Assembly (NCBI RefSeq): GCF_002743055.1
Contig: NZ_PDYM01000017.1
Span: 1 to 60,329 of the forward strand
Direction: 5' to 3'
From: Sporosarcina sp. P13
Lineage (GTDB): Bacteria; Bacillota; Bacilli; Bacillales_A; Planococcaceae
DNA length: 60,329 bases
Shown here: one piece after another, positions 17,512 to 26,102 of the stretch
Layout: every line of letters starts with the position of its first letter
Numbering within the stretch: the stretch's first letter is position 1
The notes under the pieces: generated by a model
Databases searched by the model: none
What the model was told of the DNA's origin: nothing
What the model saw: the letters and a program-made list of their open reading frames with translations, nothing else
Position numbers and translations under genes: made by a program

Positions 17512-18738
17512 TTGACCAAATGCCCAATTATCGGAAATCCCGGTAAAAAAGTATCTTATCTACTGCCAATTGATGGTCTTTCTACTGATGAGGAATTTAA
17601 CAATATCCATTCTTGGTTTGCAAGAAATAGGGGAGATAATCCAGTTCAATTTGATTCAATTCGCAACGTTTGGAATGTATTTCAATATCGAGACGTCGAA
17701 GCAATTTTAAAGGATCATAAAAATTATTCAATGGTAAAAAGTTATGAAGCTAGAACCCCTTTTAGGAGTCTTCTTAATATGGATCCGCCCGACCATACAA
17801 AAATGCGTAGATTAGTTAGTAAACCATTTTCGCCCAGGGTGATTGAAGCGCTTGAGCCAAAAATAAAAAAGGTATCAAATCGACTCGTAAAAGAATTTGC
17901 TTCTTTTGAAGAAGTAGATATTATGAATGATTACGCGTATCCACTTACGATAACGATGCTTACGGAATTACTTGGTGTACCAGCAAAAGACAAAGAAATA
18001 TTTAAGGTTTGGGCTGATAGTACGATTGCTTCACCTAAAGATGACTCGGAAGAAGCTTATAAGAAAACTACTGACAAGATAACAGAGATGTTGGTTAAAG
18101 TGGATGAATATTTACTTGGAGTTATTGCAGAGAGACGTAAAGACCCTCAAGAAGACCTGATTTCTAATCTAATTATATCTGAGATTGATGGCGAACTATT
18201 ATCGGATCAGGAGATACTAGAGTTTAGTGCTTTGTTGTTGCAAGCTGGATTTGGTACGACGGCTCGGTTAATTTCAAATGCTGTACGATGTATTATTGAA
18301 ACACCTGGTCTTCAACAGCAACTTAGGAATGATCCTTCATTACTTCCGGCAGCAATTGAGGAAATAATGAGACTTTACTCATCAATTTATCAAACGATTA
18401 GATATGCGAAAGTAGATATGGTAATTCAAGGGCAGCAGATTAAAGCAGGCGAAGAATTATCATTATGGATTGCTTCAGCTAATCGGGACGAACTCCAGTA
18501 TGAGAACCCGGATGTGTATAACATGGAACGAGGTCCTAATCACCATATTGCATTTGGAAAAGGTGTTCATTTTTGTCTTGGTGCATCATTAGCTCGTTTA
18601 GAAGTTAAGATTGCATTGGAAACGTTGTTTGAGAATACAACTAACGTTGAGTTTAGAGATCAAGTGTTTAAACCAATCAAGAGTCATATTGCAAATGGTT
18701 TGGAAGAGTTATGGATTTGCCTAAACAAAAAGAGTTAA
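17512..18738 (+). CDS. Cytochrome P450
   Basis: This gene encodes a 408-residue soluble bacterial P450 from a TTG start with AAGGATG upstream. The heme thiolate is Cys355 in HIAFGKGVHFCLGASLAR. The oxygen-activation motif AGFGTTA begins at 245, the ExxR pair is Glu284/Arg287, and DPPDHTKMRRLV (91-102) is the usual heme-propionate region. It has no membrane anchor. Class I P450s need a ferredoxin and reductase, and neither is present in this window, so redox partners must come from elsewhere. In context it may hydroxylate or O-demethylate the imported compound or the dioxygenase product. Confidence 0.92.
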   Translation: MTKCPIIGNPGKKVSYLLPIDGLSTDEEFNNIHSWFARNRGDNPVQFDSIRNVWNVFQYRDVEAILKDHKNYSMVKSYEARTPFRSLLNMDPPDHTKMRRLVSKPFSPRVIEALEPKIKKVSNRLVKEFASFEEVDIMNDYAYPLTITMLTELLGVPAKDKEIFKVWADSTIASPKDDSEEAYKKTTDKITEMLVKVDEYLLGVIAERRKDPQEDLISNLIISEIDGELLSDQEILEFSALLLQAGFGTTARLISNAVRCIIETPGLQQQLRNDPSLLPAAIEEIMRLYSSIYQTIRYAKVDMVIQGQQIKAGEELSLWIASANRDELQYENPDVYNMERGPNHHIAFGKGVHFCLGASLARLEVKIALETLFENTTNVEFRDQVFKPIKSHIANGLEELWICLNKKS

Positions 18739-18915
18739 TAGTATAAGCAAATTAGCTATCAAATATGGCAGCTATTATACATGAGTCTTTAAATATTAAT
18801 TTTCGGTATTTATACCGTCTTGTGTAGGTATTAATTTTCCAAAGTACTTGAAACAGGACAAAACCAAGCGAAGTAAGAAGGATTGGATTACTAACATACT
18901 AAGGGAGAGATATAT

Positions 18916-20481
18916 TTGAAAAATACAAGAAAATTTACTTTAGTTTTATTTATTGCTATTAGCATGTTGTTAGTAGCCTGCACAGCTAACACTGCAGATG
19001 AATCGCCAAAAGATTCCGATGCAAATTCAAATTCAAATTCAGAGAAAAAGACGGACATAGTAATTGCTGTAACGGCGGAACCGACAACATTAATGGGAAG
19101 TATGACACCAGACTTTTCCGTTTATTCAATCAATAAAAATATCTATGATCGGCTAATTGATTATGATGGGAAAGGAAACTTTACACCGAAATTAGCCACG
19201 GAGTGGAAAAGTGTTGATGAGCTTACGTGGGAATTTAAATTAAGAGAGGACGTTAAATTCCATAATGGCGCACCTTTTAATGCTGAATCCATTAAATATA
19301 CTATTGATTACATGTTGGATCCAGCAAACAAATCAGTGTACGGTAGTCGTTGGAAAACAAACCTTGAAGAATTAAAAGTTATTGATGATTATACTGTTCA
19401 ATTTATTACAAAAACACCGATGGCTGGGTTTTTGAGTCGGGCGGTTACTGATTTTCAATTTATAGAGCCTGGTTATGTTGAAGAAGTTGGGGTTGAGGAA
19501 GCCTCGAATAAACCAATAGGTACAGGTCCTTATAAATTAAAGGAATGGAAAAAAAGTGAGTATTTGGTATTTGAGGCAAATGAAGATTATTGGAATGGTG
19601 CACCAGAAATTAAAGAGGCAAAGGTTCGGTTTATCCCTGAATTCAGCTCACGCTTATCGGCATTATTAAGCGGTGATGTTGATCTGATTGCAAGTGTTCC
19701 CGTTGATTCGATGGAGCGTATCGAGTCGGATTCCGATTCGAAAATTATTTCTGGTTTAACAGGCAGACCTTCGCAAATTCTTTTAAATACGTTTAAAGAG
19801 GGACCACTCCAGGACGTAAAAGTTCGACAAGCATTAAATTATGCAATTGATGTGGATATGTTACTCGAAAATGTGATGAATGGACAAGGCAAGAAACAAC
19901 TCGGTACGTTGACACCGATAAACTTAAATTATACGGAAGTAGAAGGCTATGGTTATGACCCAGAAAAAGCATTAGAATTAATTGCAGAGGCTGGTTATAA
20001 ACCGGAAGATATCAAGTTAACGTTTAATACAACAAATGGTTTTTCTCCAATGGATAGCCAAGTTACGCAAGCGATTGCCGGAGAACTTGAAAAACTGGGA
20101 CTAGATATTACTATCCAGCAAGTAGAGGCTGGCGTATTTATGGAAAGATTGGGAAGCCAGAAAATAGATGACATGGCCTTTATGACATTTGCAGCGTCCA
20201 CTGATGCTGAAAGTTATTTGTCGTTCTTATTTGCACCAACGGGGACTTATCGTTGGCATAATGATCCAGAATTATCAAAAGAAATAGGAGCCACTTTCAA
20301 CGAACTTGACCCGGAAAAACGTCAAAAGAATTTTAGCGAGATCCAACACCGCTTACATGATGAAGCAGTTAGCATTCCGTTATGGACTACAAATGATATC
20401 TGGGGTGGACGTAAAGATATCGAATTCAAACCACGATTTGATGAGATATTAGAAATTAATGATATAAAACGGGGTGAATAA
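18916..20481 (+). CDS. ABC transporter solute-binding lipoprotein (family 5), copy 2
   Basis: This gene encodes 521 residues from a TTG start with AAGGGAGAG upstream. A lipoprotein signal ends in LLVAC, with Cys22 as the anchor, followed by an Asn/Ser-rich linker. It is clearly paralogous to the protein at 7938, with the same ELTWEFKLRE, KFHNGAPFNAESIKYT and EFSSRLSALLSGDVDLI blocks, but differs in the ligand-facing stretches (for example MTPDFSVYSINKN against TDPAAATHLILRN). Two binding proteins sharing one permease/ATPase set would widen ligand range. It ends the P450 unit and is followed by a terminator. Confidence 0.88.
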   Translation: MKNTRKFTLVLFIAISMLLVACTANTADESPKDSDANSNSNSEKKTDIVIAVTAEPTTLMGSMTPDFSVYSINKNIYDRLIDYDGKGNFTPKLATEWKSVDELTWEFKLREDVKFHNGAPFNAESIKYTIDYMLDPANKSVYGSRWKTNLEELKVIDDYTVQFITKTPMAGFLSRAVTDFQFIEPGYVEEVGVEEASNKPIGTGPYKLKEWKKSEYLVFEANEDYWNGAPEIKEAKVRFIPEFSSRLSALLSGDVDLIASVPVDSMERIESDSDSKIISGLTGRPSQILLNTFKEGPLQDVKVRQALNYAIDVDMLLENVMNGQGKKQLGTLTPINLNYTEVEGYGYDPEKALELIAEAGYKPEDIKLTFNTTNGFSPMDSQVTQAIAGELEKLGLDITIQQVEAGVFMERLGSQKIDDMAFMTFAASTDAESYLSFLFAPTGTYRWHNDPELSKEIGATFNELDPEKRQKNFSEIQHRLHDEAVSIPLWTTNDIWGGRKDIEFKPRFDEILEINDIKRGE

Positions 20482-20539
20482 TACTTTCTCTTTAAAGTCG
20501 AGACAGACTTAATGACATTTTTTCATCTTTGAATAAGCA

Positions 20540-20602
20540 AAATACTCCTTATAATTAGGTTTGGTAATTCCGTCCAAGTCCCTAATTAAAAGGAGTATTT
20601 TA
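20540..20602 (+). terminator. Terminator after the second binding-protein gene
   Basis: AAATACTCCTT...TAATTAGG pairs with CCTAATTA...AAGGAGTATTTTA. The stem is long and ends in TTTTA. Confidence 0.75.
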
Positions 20603-20721
20603 TTGATAAGAATGATATAGGGTTACAATAAATAAACAAGTAAAAATGAGAATTTAGCGCAGACATCTTGGTTCCTAAAGTTTCATAATCCATAAAGCCA
20701 ATTAGAAAGGAGAGGAACGCA

Positions 20722-20904
20722 ATGAAGGAGATAATTGAAAAAACATTAAAAGGGAAAAACATTAAGGTTACCCAATCAGAAGTAGCTGCAATAACAGCAC
20801 AATGGGAGAGTTTTCAAAAATTAAAAAGTGGTTTTGATATAGCAAATTTGGATGAGTCTGATATTGCGCTAACTCATAATCTAGGAAGTGATTGTCGTGA
20901 GTGA
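20722..20904 (+). CDS. Small GatC/AtzG-like amidase partner
   Basis: This gene encodes 60 residues with AAAGGAGAGG upstream of the ATG. It is helical, ending LDESDIALTHNLGSD. It overlaps the amidase start by 8 bases (GTG 20897). Small helical proteins of this size encoded directly before an amidase-signature enzyme form stabilising subunits, for example GatC for GatA and AtzG (DUF4089) for AtzE. The position, length and helical make-up fit such a role, but the sequence itself I cannot assign with certainty. Confidence 0.6.
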   Translation: MKEIIEKTLKGKNIKVTQSEVAAITAQWESFQKLKSGFDIANLDESDIALTHNLGSDCRE

Positions 20905-22315
20905 AAAGCTAAATGAAAAGACCATTTCTGAACTGGCCCCGCTTATAAAAAATAAACAAGTTTCACCAAAAGAGGTTACATTGGCGGTACTAGATCAAAT
21001 TGGAATTCTCGATAACCAATTGAATGCATTTATTGAAATCACTGCAAAAAAAGCAATAAAACAAGCAAAAGAAGCAGAGGCTGAGGTGTTTGCCGGGAAT
21101 TATCGTGGTCCGCTACATGGAATACCGATGGCGATTAAAGATAATATTTATATAGCAAATGAAGTTACGACTATGGGATCTAAAATACATGGAAAATTTA
21201 TTCCTAAAGAAAGTGCTACTGTTGTTGAAAAACTAAAAGAAAATGGTGTTATCTTTACTGGGAAGCTTAATTTAGATGAATATGCTGCAGGCACTACGAA
21301 TGAGAATCCTCATTACGGTACGTGTAGAAATCCGTGGGACGTAGAACGGACACCTGGAGGGTCAAGTGGTGGATCAGCTGTTTCTACTGCAACGAATATG
21401 GCGATTGCAACATTAGGCACAGATACGGGGTGCTCTATTAGGTTACCTGCCTCTTTTTGTGGCATAACGGGATTAAAGCCAACTCATGGATTGGTAAGTA
21501 AATATGGTGCATTTCCTTTAGCTTGGTCATTGGATCATGTAGGGCCATTAACTAAAACTGCAAAAGATGCCGCGTATGTATTGGAAGCAATTGCAGGTTA
21601 TGATGTAAAGGACCCGTCTTCTGTATTCACTACAACGACTAATTATAGTGATCAATTAACAGGCTCTGTTAGAGGATTAAGAATTGGTATTAATGAAGAC
21701 TACTTTTTTAATCAGGTCGAAATTGGCATTGAAGAAGCTGTGAAAAAGTCAATTTCTTCTTTGGAGAGGGCAGGGGCTACCGTTGAAATTATAAAAATGC
21801 CGTCGCTATCTCTTGTTGATTACGCGCAAAAAATTACAATGATAACCGAAGCAAGTACGGTTCACCATAATAATCTAATTTCTAGAGAACAGGATTTTGG
21901 CAATAATATTCGGCAGATATTAAAACTTGGCGAACTTCCATCTGCAGTCGATTACTTGCAGGCACAACAAATACGTCATCAAGTGAATCAAGATTTCAAT
22001 AGAACATTTGAAAAAGTAGATGTTTTAATATCACCGACCAATCCATTTTTACCACCTATAATAGGTGAGAAACCTTTAATAAATAAAACTGAAGTAAGTA
22101 TTTTTGAGCACATTAGTCGGTTTGCAATACCTTTTAATTTAACGGGTTTACCAGCTGTTAGTGTGCCATGCGGTTTTGTAGATGGTTTGCCTGTCGGTAT
22201 GCAAATTATTGGCCCGGCATTCAAAGAAGGAAGAATTCTAAATGTAGCTCATACGCTTGAGCAACTTCATCCGGAATTTAAAAAGGTGCCTCCGATAACC
22301 CGACAAATCGTATAA
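20897..22315 (+). CDS. Amidase-signature hydrolase (GatA/AtzE/AtzF-like)
   Basis: This gene encodes 472 residues from GTG 20897, which has AGGAAG 8 bases upstream. The catalytic triad is visible: Lys81 (MAIKDNIY), Ser in the GGSSGGSA loop (154-161), and the nucleophile Ser180 (GTDTGCSIRLPAS). The second Gly of the usual TGGS motif is Cys here. The enzyme hydrolyses a carboxamide, or transfers ammonia if it acts like GatA, but no GatB is nearby. In the island it may release an acid or amine from an amide-linked substrate. It pairs with the overlapping small gene upstream. Confidence 0.88.
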   Translation: MSEKLNEKTISELAPLIKNKQVSPKEVTLAVLDQIGILDNQLNAFIEITAKKAIKQAKEAEAEVFAGNYRGPLHGIPMAIKDNIYIANEVTTMGSKIHGKFIPKESATVVEKLKENGVIFTGKLNLDEYAAGTTNENPHYGTCRNPWDVERTPGGSSGGSAVSTATNMAIATLGTDTGCSIRLPASFCGITGLKPTHGLVSKYGAFPLAWSLDHVGPLTKTAKDAAYVLEAIAGYDVKDPSSVFTTTTNYSDQLTGSVRGLRIGINEDYFFNQVEIGIEEAVKKSISSLERAGATVEIIKMPSLSLVDYAQKITMITEASTVHHNNLISREQDFGNNIRQILKLGELPSAVDYLQAQQIRHQVNQDFNRTFEKVDVLISPTNPFLPPIIGEKPLINKTEVSIFEHISRFAIPFNLTGLPAVSVPCGFVDGLPVGMQIIGPAFKEGRILNVAHTLEQLHPEFKKVPPITRQIV

Positions 22316-22448
22316 TTGCATTGGCTATATATGTAAAGCTATTTAAAGCAGCCGGTTTGTTTTTAAGTATCTGAATACGGTAGTCGCTGATTTTTTTATT
22401 AGCTACTAGTAAACATTTTGACGTATAATTCCATTAGGAGATGATAGA

Positions 22449-22841
22449 ATGACAATTAGCAGAAAAGATTACTTACAACAGATTATTAAAGTACACGAAC
22501 GGTTAATTATTGCGTCAGAGGAATATGAAGGTATATCCGAAGAATTCATCCTTAAGCAAGAACTAGATATTGAAGCTATGAAAGAACAATGGCTTGTAAA
22601 AGTGGAAGAATTCAAGCAGATCCTTGCCGATATGAACGCACTGGAAGTTCCAAATGCTTTTGCAACAGAAGGCGAAGAGCTTAAAATTGCTTATGGGCGA
22701 TTTGTTAGTTGTGTAGAAGAGAAGACGCATAAATTCAGTATCGAAACTATGGAAAGTGGAGAACTGGATGCAATTCAAGAAGTTGAAGTCGAAACGGCAG
22801 AAGAAATAGAAGACTTAATTCAAAGTATGTTTGATAAATAA
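22449..22841 (+). CDS. Hypothetical acidic helical protein
   Basis: This gene encodes 130 residues from ATG 22449 with AGGAGATG upstream. I do not recognise it. It is strongly acidic and predicted almost entirely helical, with heptad-like spacing through LKQELDIEAMKEQWLVKVEE and an acidic tail (EEIEDLIQSMF). It has no signal peptide or membrane segment. It stands alone between the amidase gene and a strong terminator and may not belong to the catabolic island. Confidence 0.7.
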   Translation: MTISRKDYLQQIIKVHERLIIASEEYEGISEEFILKQELDIEAMKEQWLVKVEEFKQILADMNALEVPNAFATEGEELKIAYGRFVSCVEEKTHKFSIETMESGELDAIQEVEVETAEEIEDLIQSMFDK

Positions 22842-22852
22842 TATAACTAGTG

Positions 22853-22904
22853 AAAAGACTATAGACACACTCAGTGAGCGAGAGTGTCTATAGTCTTTTA
22901 TTTT
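22853..22904 (+). terminator. Strong terminator
   Basis: AAAAGACTATAGACAC pairs with GTGTCTATAGTCTTTT and is followed by ATTTT. Confidence 0.9.
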
Positions 22905-22990
22905 GTATTATACAAGTGTTAACTATCGCCACAGACCGACGTTAATATCCCGAACCACTTTCCCCGAATTCTTTCTAACTGAAAGATTCA

Positions 22991-23024
22991 AAAAAGAAAG
23001 CCACTAATAAAAGTGACTTTCTTC
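22991..23024 (-). terminator. Terminator of the manganese transporter operon
   Basis: Read on the minus strand, GAAAGTCACTTTT pairs with the segment ending GTGGCTTTC and is followed by TTTTTTG. It lies 30 bases beyond the binding-protein stop. Confidence 0.75.
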
Positions 23025-23054
23025 TATTAAATAGTTGGTTGACCAGCAGACAGC

Positions 23055-24026
23055 TTAACGCTCTTTACTTAACTCATCATGAATCAAATCCATGTTGTAG
23101 TTCAAATACTTCACATACGTGTCAATCTCATCACCAGGATTACCGATTTCATCCGAATAGATTTTCTTCTCTGCGATTGGAACGCCAGTCTCTTTAGAAA
23201 CTGTCTCCATCGGACGTGTATCTACGTTCGATTCTACAAACAACACGGGAACATTGTGTTCTTGGATAAAGTGAATAAGCTCTTTGATCTGCTTCGGGGA
23301 ACCATTCTCTTCTGTATCAATCTCCCAGATGAATGCTTCTTTCAATCCGTAGTGATCGTTCAAGTATTGGAATGCGCGCTCGCTCGTTACAAGTACACGG
23401 TTTTCTTCAGGAATTGTAGAAAGGCGCTCAGCAAACTTCGTATCCAATTCTTTTAGACGATTGACATACTCATCGCCTTGCTCTTTAATCTTGTCGCCAT
23501 TTGTTGGATGCTTTTCAATCAATGCGTCGCGCATAGCTTCTGCCATTTTGACCCCGACAGCTGGATCTATAAATGCGTGTGGGTTGATTTCTTCCTCTGT
23601 ACCATCTTCACCACCGATATACTTAGGCTCTACTTGCTCGGTCAAACTATAGATGTTTTCGTCTTTCTGATTAACAGAGTCCATCATCTTGAAGAACCAA
23701 CCTTTTTTTCCGCCTTCAAGGTTTAAACCATTATAGAACAATATATCTGCGTCAGTAGCTGCTTTAATATCATTTGGTAGTGGCTCGTATTCGTGTGGAT
23801 CTGTGCCAGATGGTACTAAGTTGTAAACTTCTACATAGTCTCCACCGATTTCACGTGCCATATCAGCAATAATTGTAAAGGATGTAACGACCTTTAGTTT
23901 TTCGTCAGACGTCTTGTCATTAGCGTCTTTGTTGCCTTTGCTATCGTCATTTCCGCATGCTGCTAACATAAATACAGCAAGTAGTGAAAGGCCTAGCCAT
24001 TTTACTAAGTTCTTCATATAATTCAT
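23055..24026 (-). CDS. mntA: Manganese/zinc ABC transporter binding lipoprotein (MntA-like)
   Basis: This gene encodes 323 residues of the cluster 9 metal-binding family. The lipoprotein signal ends in FMLAAC. Family blocks are present: VTSFTIIADMAREIGGDYV, PSGTDPHEYEPLP (a metal-ligand His), NPHAFIDPAVG (a second His ligand) and LFVESNVDTRP near the C-terminus. AAAGGAG stands just upstream of the start. It is the last gene of an ATPase-permease-binding-protein operon behind MntR-like operators, so manganese is the likeliest metal. Zinc binding cannot be excluded from sequence. Confidence 0.88.
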   Translation of the reverse strand: MNYMKNLVKWLGLSLLAVFMLAACGNDDSKGNKDANDKTSDEKLKVVTSFTIIADMAREIGGDYVEVYNLVPSGTDPHEYEPLPNDIKAATDADILFYNGLNLEGGKKGWFFKMMDSVNQKDENIYSLTEQVEPKYIGGEDGTEEEINPHAFIDPAVGVKMAEAMRDALIEKHPTNGDKIKEQGDEYVNRLKELDTKFAERLSTIPEENRVLVTSERAFQYLNDHYGLKEAFIWEIDTEENGSPKQIKELIHFIQEHNVPVLFVESNVDTRPMETVSKETGVPIAEKKIYSDEIGNPGDEIDTYVKYLNYNMDLIHDELSKER

Positions 24027-24083
24027 TCTACTCCTTTGTGGGTATACTTTTTTCCGCTGAAGCGGTTGATTCCTAGTTTAATA

Positions 24084-24944
24084 TCATTCAGCAATCGCTT
24101 TGCGTTTAGACATCGTCCGAATTTTGGTAATGACGACACCTTGTTTGGGCGAGAACAGGAATGCCAAGATGAATAGGGCAGTCGTTGCAAGTGCAATGAC
24201 GGGACCTGATGGCATGTTGTATAAGAAACTGAAATATAAACCGACGATGGATGACAATGCGCCAAAAAACGCAGCAAGTATGACCATGACGGATAGGCGG
24301 TTCGTTAAGAGGTACGCTGTAGATGCAGGTGTGATCAATAACGATACGACCAAAATAACGCCAACTGTCTGTAATGAAGCGACAGTAACTAGTGTTAGTA
24401 AAAACATGATGCTGTAATGAATCATTCGTGTCTTTAATCCGTATGCAGCAGCCATCGTTTCATCAAAACTAGAAACGAGAAGTTCCTTGAAAAATAAAAT
24501 AACGACTACAATGACTACTGTTCCGATAATCAGTGTCAGCCACATATCCGAAGCTCGAACGGATAGGACGTTTCCGAAAAGAATTTGCGTTAGATCGGTT
24601 GCACTTCTCGCTTGTGTGATCAAGATGATACCGAGTGCGAAAAATGCGGAAAAGACGATACCGATTGAAGAGTCGTTCTTGATTCGGCTGTTTTGTGAAA
24701 TTGCGCCAATACTAAATGCCGTTAAGACACCGGTCAACACAGCACCGTAGAAATAGTTGATGCCGAGCATATAAGAAATCGCGACACCTGGAAGAACTGC
24801 ATGAGAAATAGCGTCTCCCATCAACGCCATTCCGCGAAGCACGATAAAGCATCCAATGACTCCACAGATAATTCCAACCATGATGGACGTGATAAATGCT
24901 TTTTGTAAAAAGCTATAGGTCATTAAATCCTGAATAAACTCCAT
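24084..24944 (-). CDS. mntC: Manganese-type ABC transporter permease
   Basis: This gene encodes 286 residues with about eight hydrophobic helices, typical of the ABC-3 metal permease family. GMALMGDAISHAVLPGVAIS near the N-terminus is the family signature. The start overlaps the ATPase stop in a TAATG arrangement, so the two are translationally coupled. Bacillus subtilis mntABCD carries two permeases; this operon has one, which would work as a homodimer. Confidence 0.88.
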   Translation of the reverse strand: MEFIQDLMTYSFLQKAFITSIMVGIICGVIGCFIVLRGMALMGDAISHAVLPGVAISYMLGINYFYGAVLTGVLTAFSIGAISQNSRIKNDSSIGIVFSAFFALGIILITQARSATDLTQILFGNVLSVRASDMWLTLIIGTVVIVVVILFFKELLVSSFDETMAAAYGLKTRMIHYSIMFLLTLVTVASLQTVGVILVVSLLITPASTAYLLTNRLSVMVILAAFFGALSSIVGLYFSFLYNMPSGPVIALATTALFILAFLFSPKQGVVITKIRTMSKRKAIAE

Positions 24945-25684
24945 TACATTGGAACCTCCAAGCCGTCAAGCATGAACTGTCGATTATATGCTTTCGTCAT
25001 ATTGCCAGACTGAAACACTTGGTTCACAGGGCCTGCATCGATCAATTCTTTATTAATTAACACTAACTTATCGAAATAATTCTTCACTTTTGATAAGTCA
25101 TGGTGTACGACGAAAATAACTTTTCCAGCTTCTCGCAGATCGCGCAAGATGTTGATGATGATTTCTTCACTGGTAACGTCAATCCCAACAAACGGTTCAT
25201 CCAAGAAGAAGTAGTCGGCTTTTTGTGCGAGGGCACGTGCTAAAAATACACGTTGCTGTTGTCCTCCAGATAATTCGCCGATTTGACGATTAGCGAATTC
25301 CTCCATGCCTACTTGTTTCAAACATTCCATCGCCCATTCTTTATCTGCTTTTCTTGGGCGGCGCAATATACCAACTTTCGGATAGGTGCCTAATAGAACC
25401 GTATCCTTTACAACAATCGGAAAGTTCCAGTCAATGTTCGAGCGTTGAGGAACATACGCAATTTGCTTACGCATTTCATCCACTGTCTTACTTCCGATTT
25501 TCACAGAGCCGTGATCTTTATGGATTAAGCCAAGCATGGCCTTCATTAGTGTTGATTTACCGGCACCGTTTGGACCGAGAACCCCAATTAAACTGGAAGG
25601 CTCAAATGAAAATGATACATCTTTTACTACTTCATCTCCGTCATACGACACACTGATGTGTTCAACTGTTATCGGATCAATCAT
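24944..25684 (-). CDS. mntB: Manganese-type ABC transporter ATPase
   Basis: This gene encodes 246 residues. The start is ATG 25684, directly after GGAGGAG on the minus strand; the longer in-frame extension runs through the operator region and has no ribosome binding site. Walker A is GPNGAGKST, the signature is LSGGQQQR, and Walker B ends in YFFLDEPF. The protein drives metal import through the coupled permease. It is the first gene of the operon, just downstream of three copies of a MntR-like operator, and should be repressed when manganese is plentiful. Confidence 0.9.
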   Translation of the reverse strand: MIDPITVEHISVSYDGDEVVKDVSFSFEPSSLIGVLGPNGAGKSTLMKAMLGLIHKDHGSVKIGSKTVDEMRKQIAYVPQRSNIDWNFPIVVKDTVLLGTYPKVGILRRPRKADKEWAMECLKQVGMEEFANRQIGELSGGQQQRVFLARALAQKADYFFLDEPFVGIDVTSEEIIINILRDLREAGKVIFVVHHDLSKVKNYFDKLVLINKELIDAGPVNQVFQSGNMTKAYNRQFMLDGLEVPM

Positions 25685-25701
25685 TCTGTCTCCTCCTTTT
25701 C

Positions 25702-25721
25702 TTTCCCTCGTGCAACATTTA
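25702..25721 (-). promoter_or_regulatory. MntR-like operator, copy 1
   Basis: Read on the minus strand, AAATGTTGCACGAGGGAAA fits the MntR box pattern TTTTGCAYNAGGGAAA as I remember it. It is the closest of three copies to the ATPase start. Confidence 0.6.
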
Positions 25722-25791
25722 GATAAATAAAAACCGGTTAGATTTATTCTTCGGTTAGATAGGTAGTTTATAAAGAATATACATGTACTAG

Positions 25792-25811
25792 TTTCCTTTG
25801 TGCAACTCTTA
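25792..25811 (-). promoter_or_regulatory. MntR-like operator, copy 2
   Basis: Minus strand AAGAGTTGCACAAAGGAAA shares the GTTGCAYNANGGAAA core with the other two copies. Confidence 0.6.
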
Positions 25812-25832
25812 TGCGTGATTCGGACTATATTG

Positions 25833-25852
25833 TTTCCTTCATGCAACTTTTA
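25833..25852 (-). promoter_or_regulatory. MntR-like operator, copy 3
   Basis: Minus strand AAAAGTTGCATGAAGGAAA is the third copy, 41 bases upstream of copy 2. The spacing of copies 2 and 3 is close to four helical turns. Confidence 0.6.
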
Positions 25853-26102
25853 ATAGTATAGCGTACTCAAAATAAACTGTAAAGAATAAAATGAAAAATA
25901 TTCTCACATGTTAAAAAGTAGGGATTTTCGTTGCGAAACTATCATATAGTACTTAGCATATTCAGCTGGAAAAAATACGTACAAGATAATTACCTAGCAG
26001 ATGCCGCCGTGTTTTTTATTCACTTGAAAAACAAGAAGTTTGGCAGGATAAAGATTATGGGTAAGGACATACTAAATAGATGGTTGAAAGGAGTAGTTGT
26101 GG

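Noticed and set aside
23079..23456. 125-codon plus-strand frame opposite the metal-binding lipoprotein gene
   Set aside because: Antisense to a clear gene with catalytic and ligand motifs. No ribosome binding site or domain.
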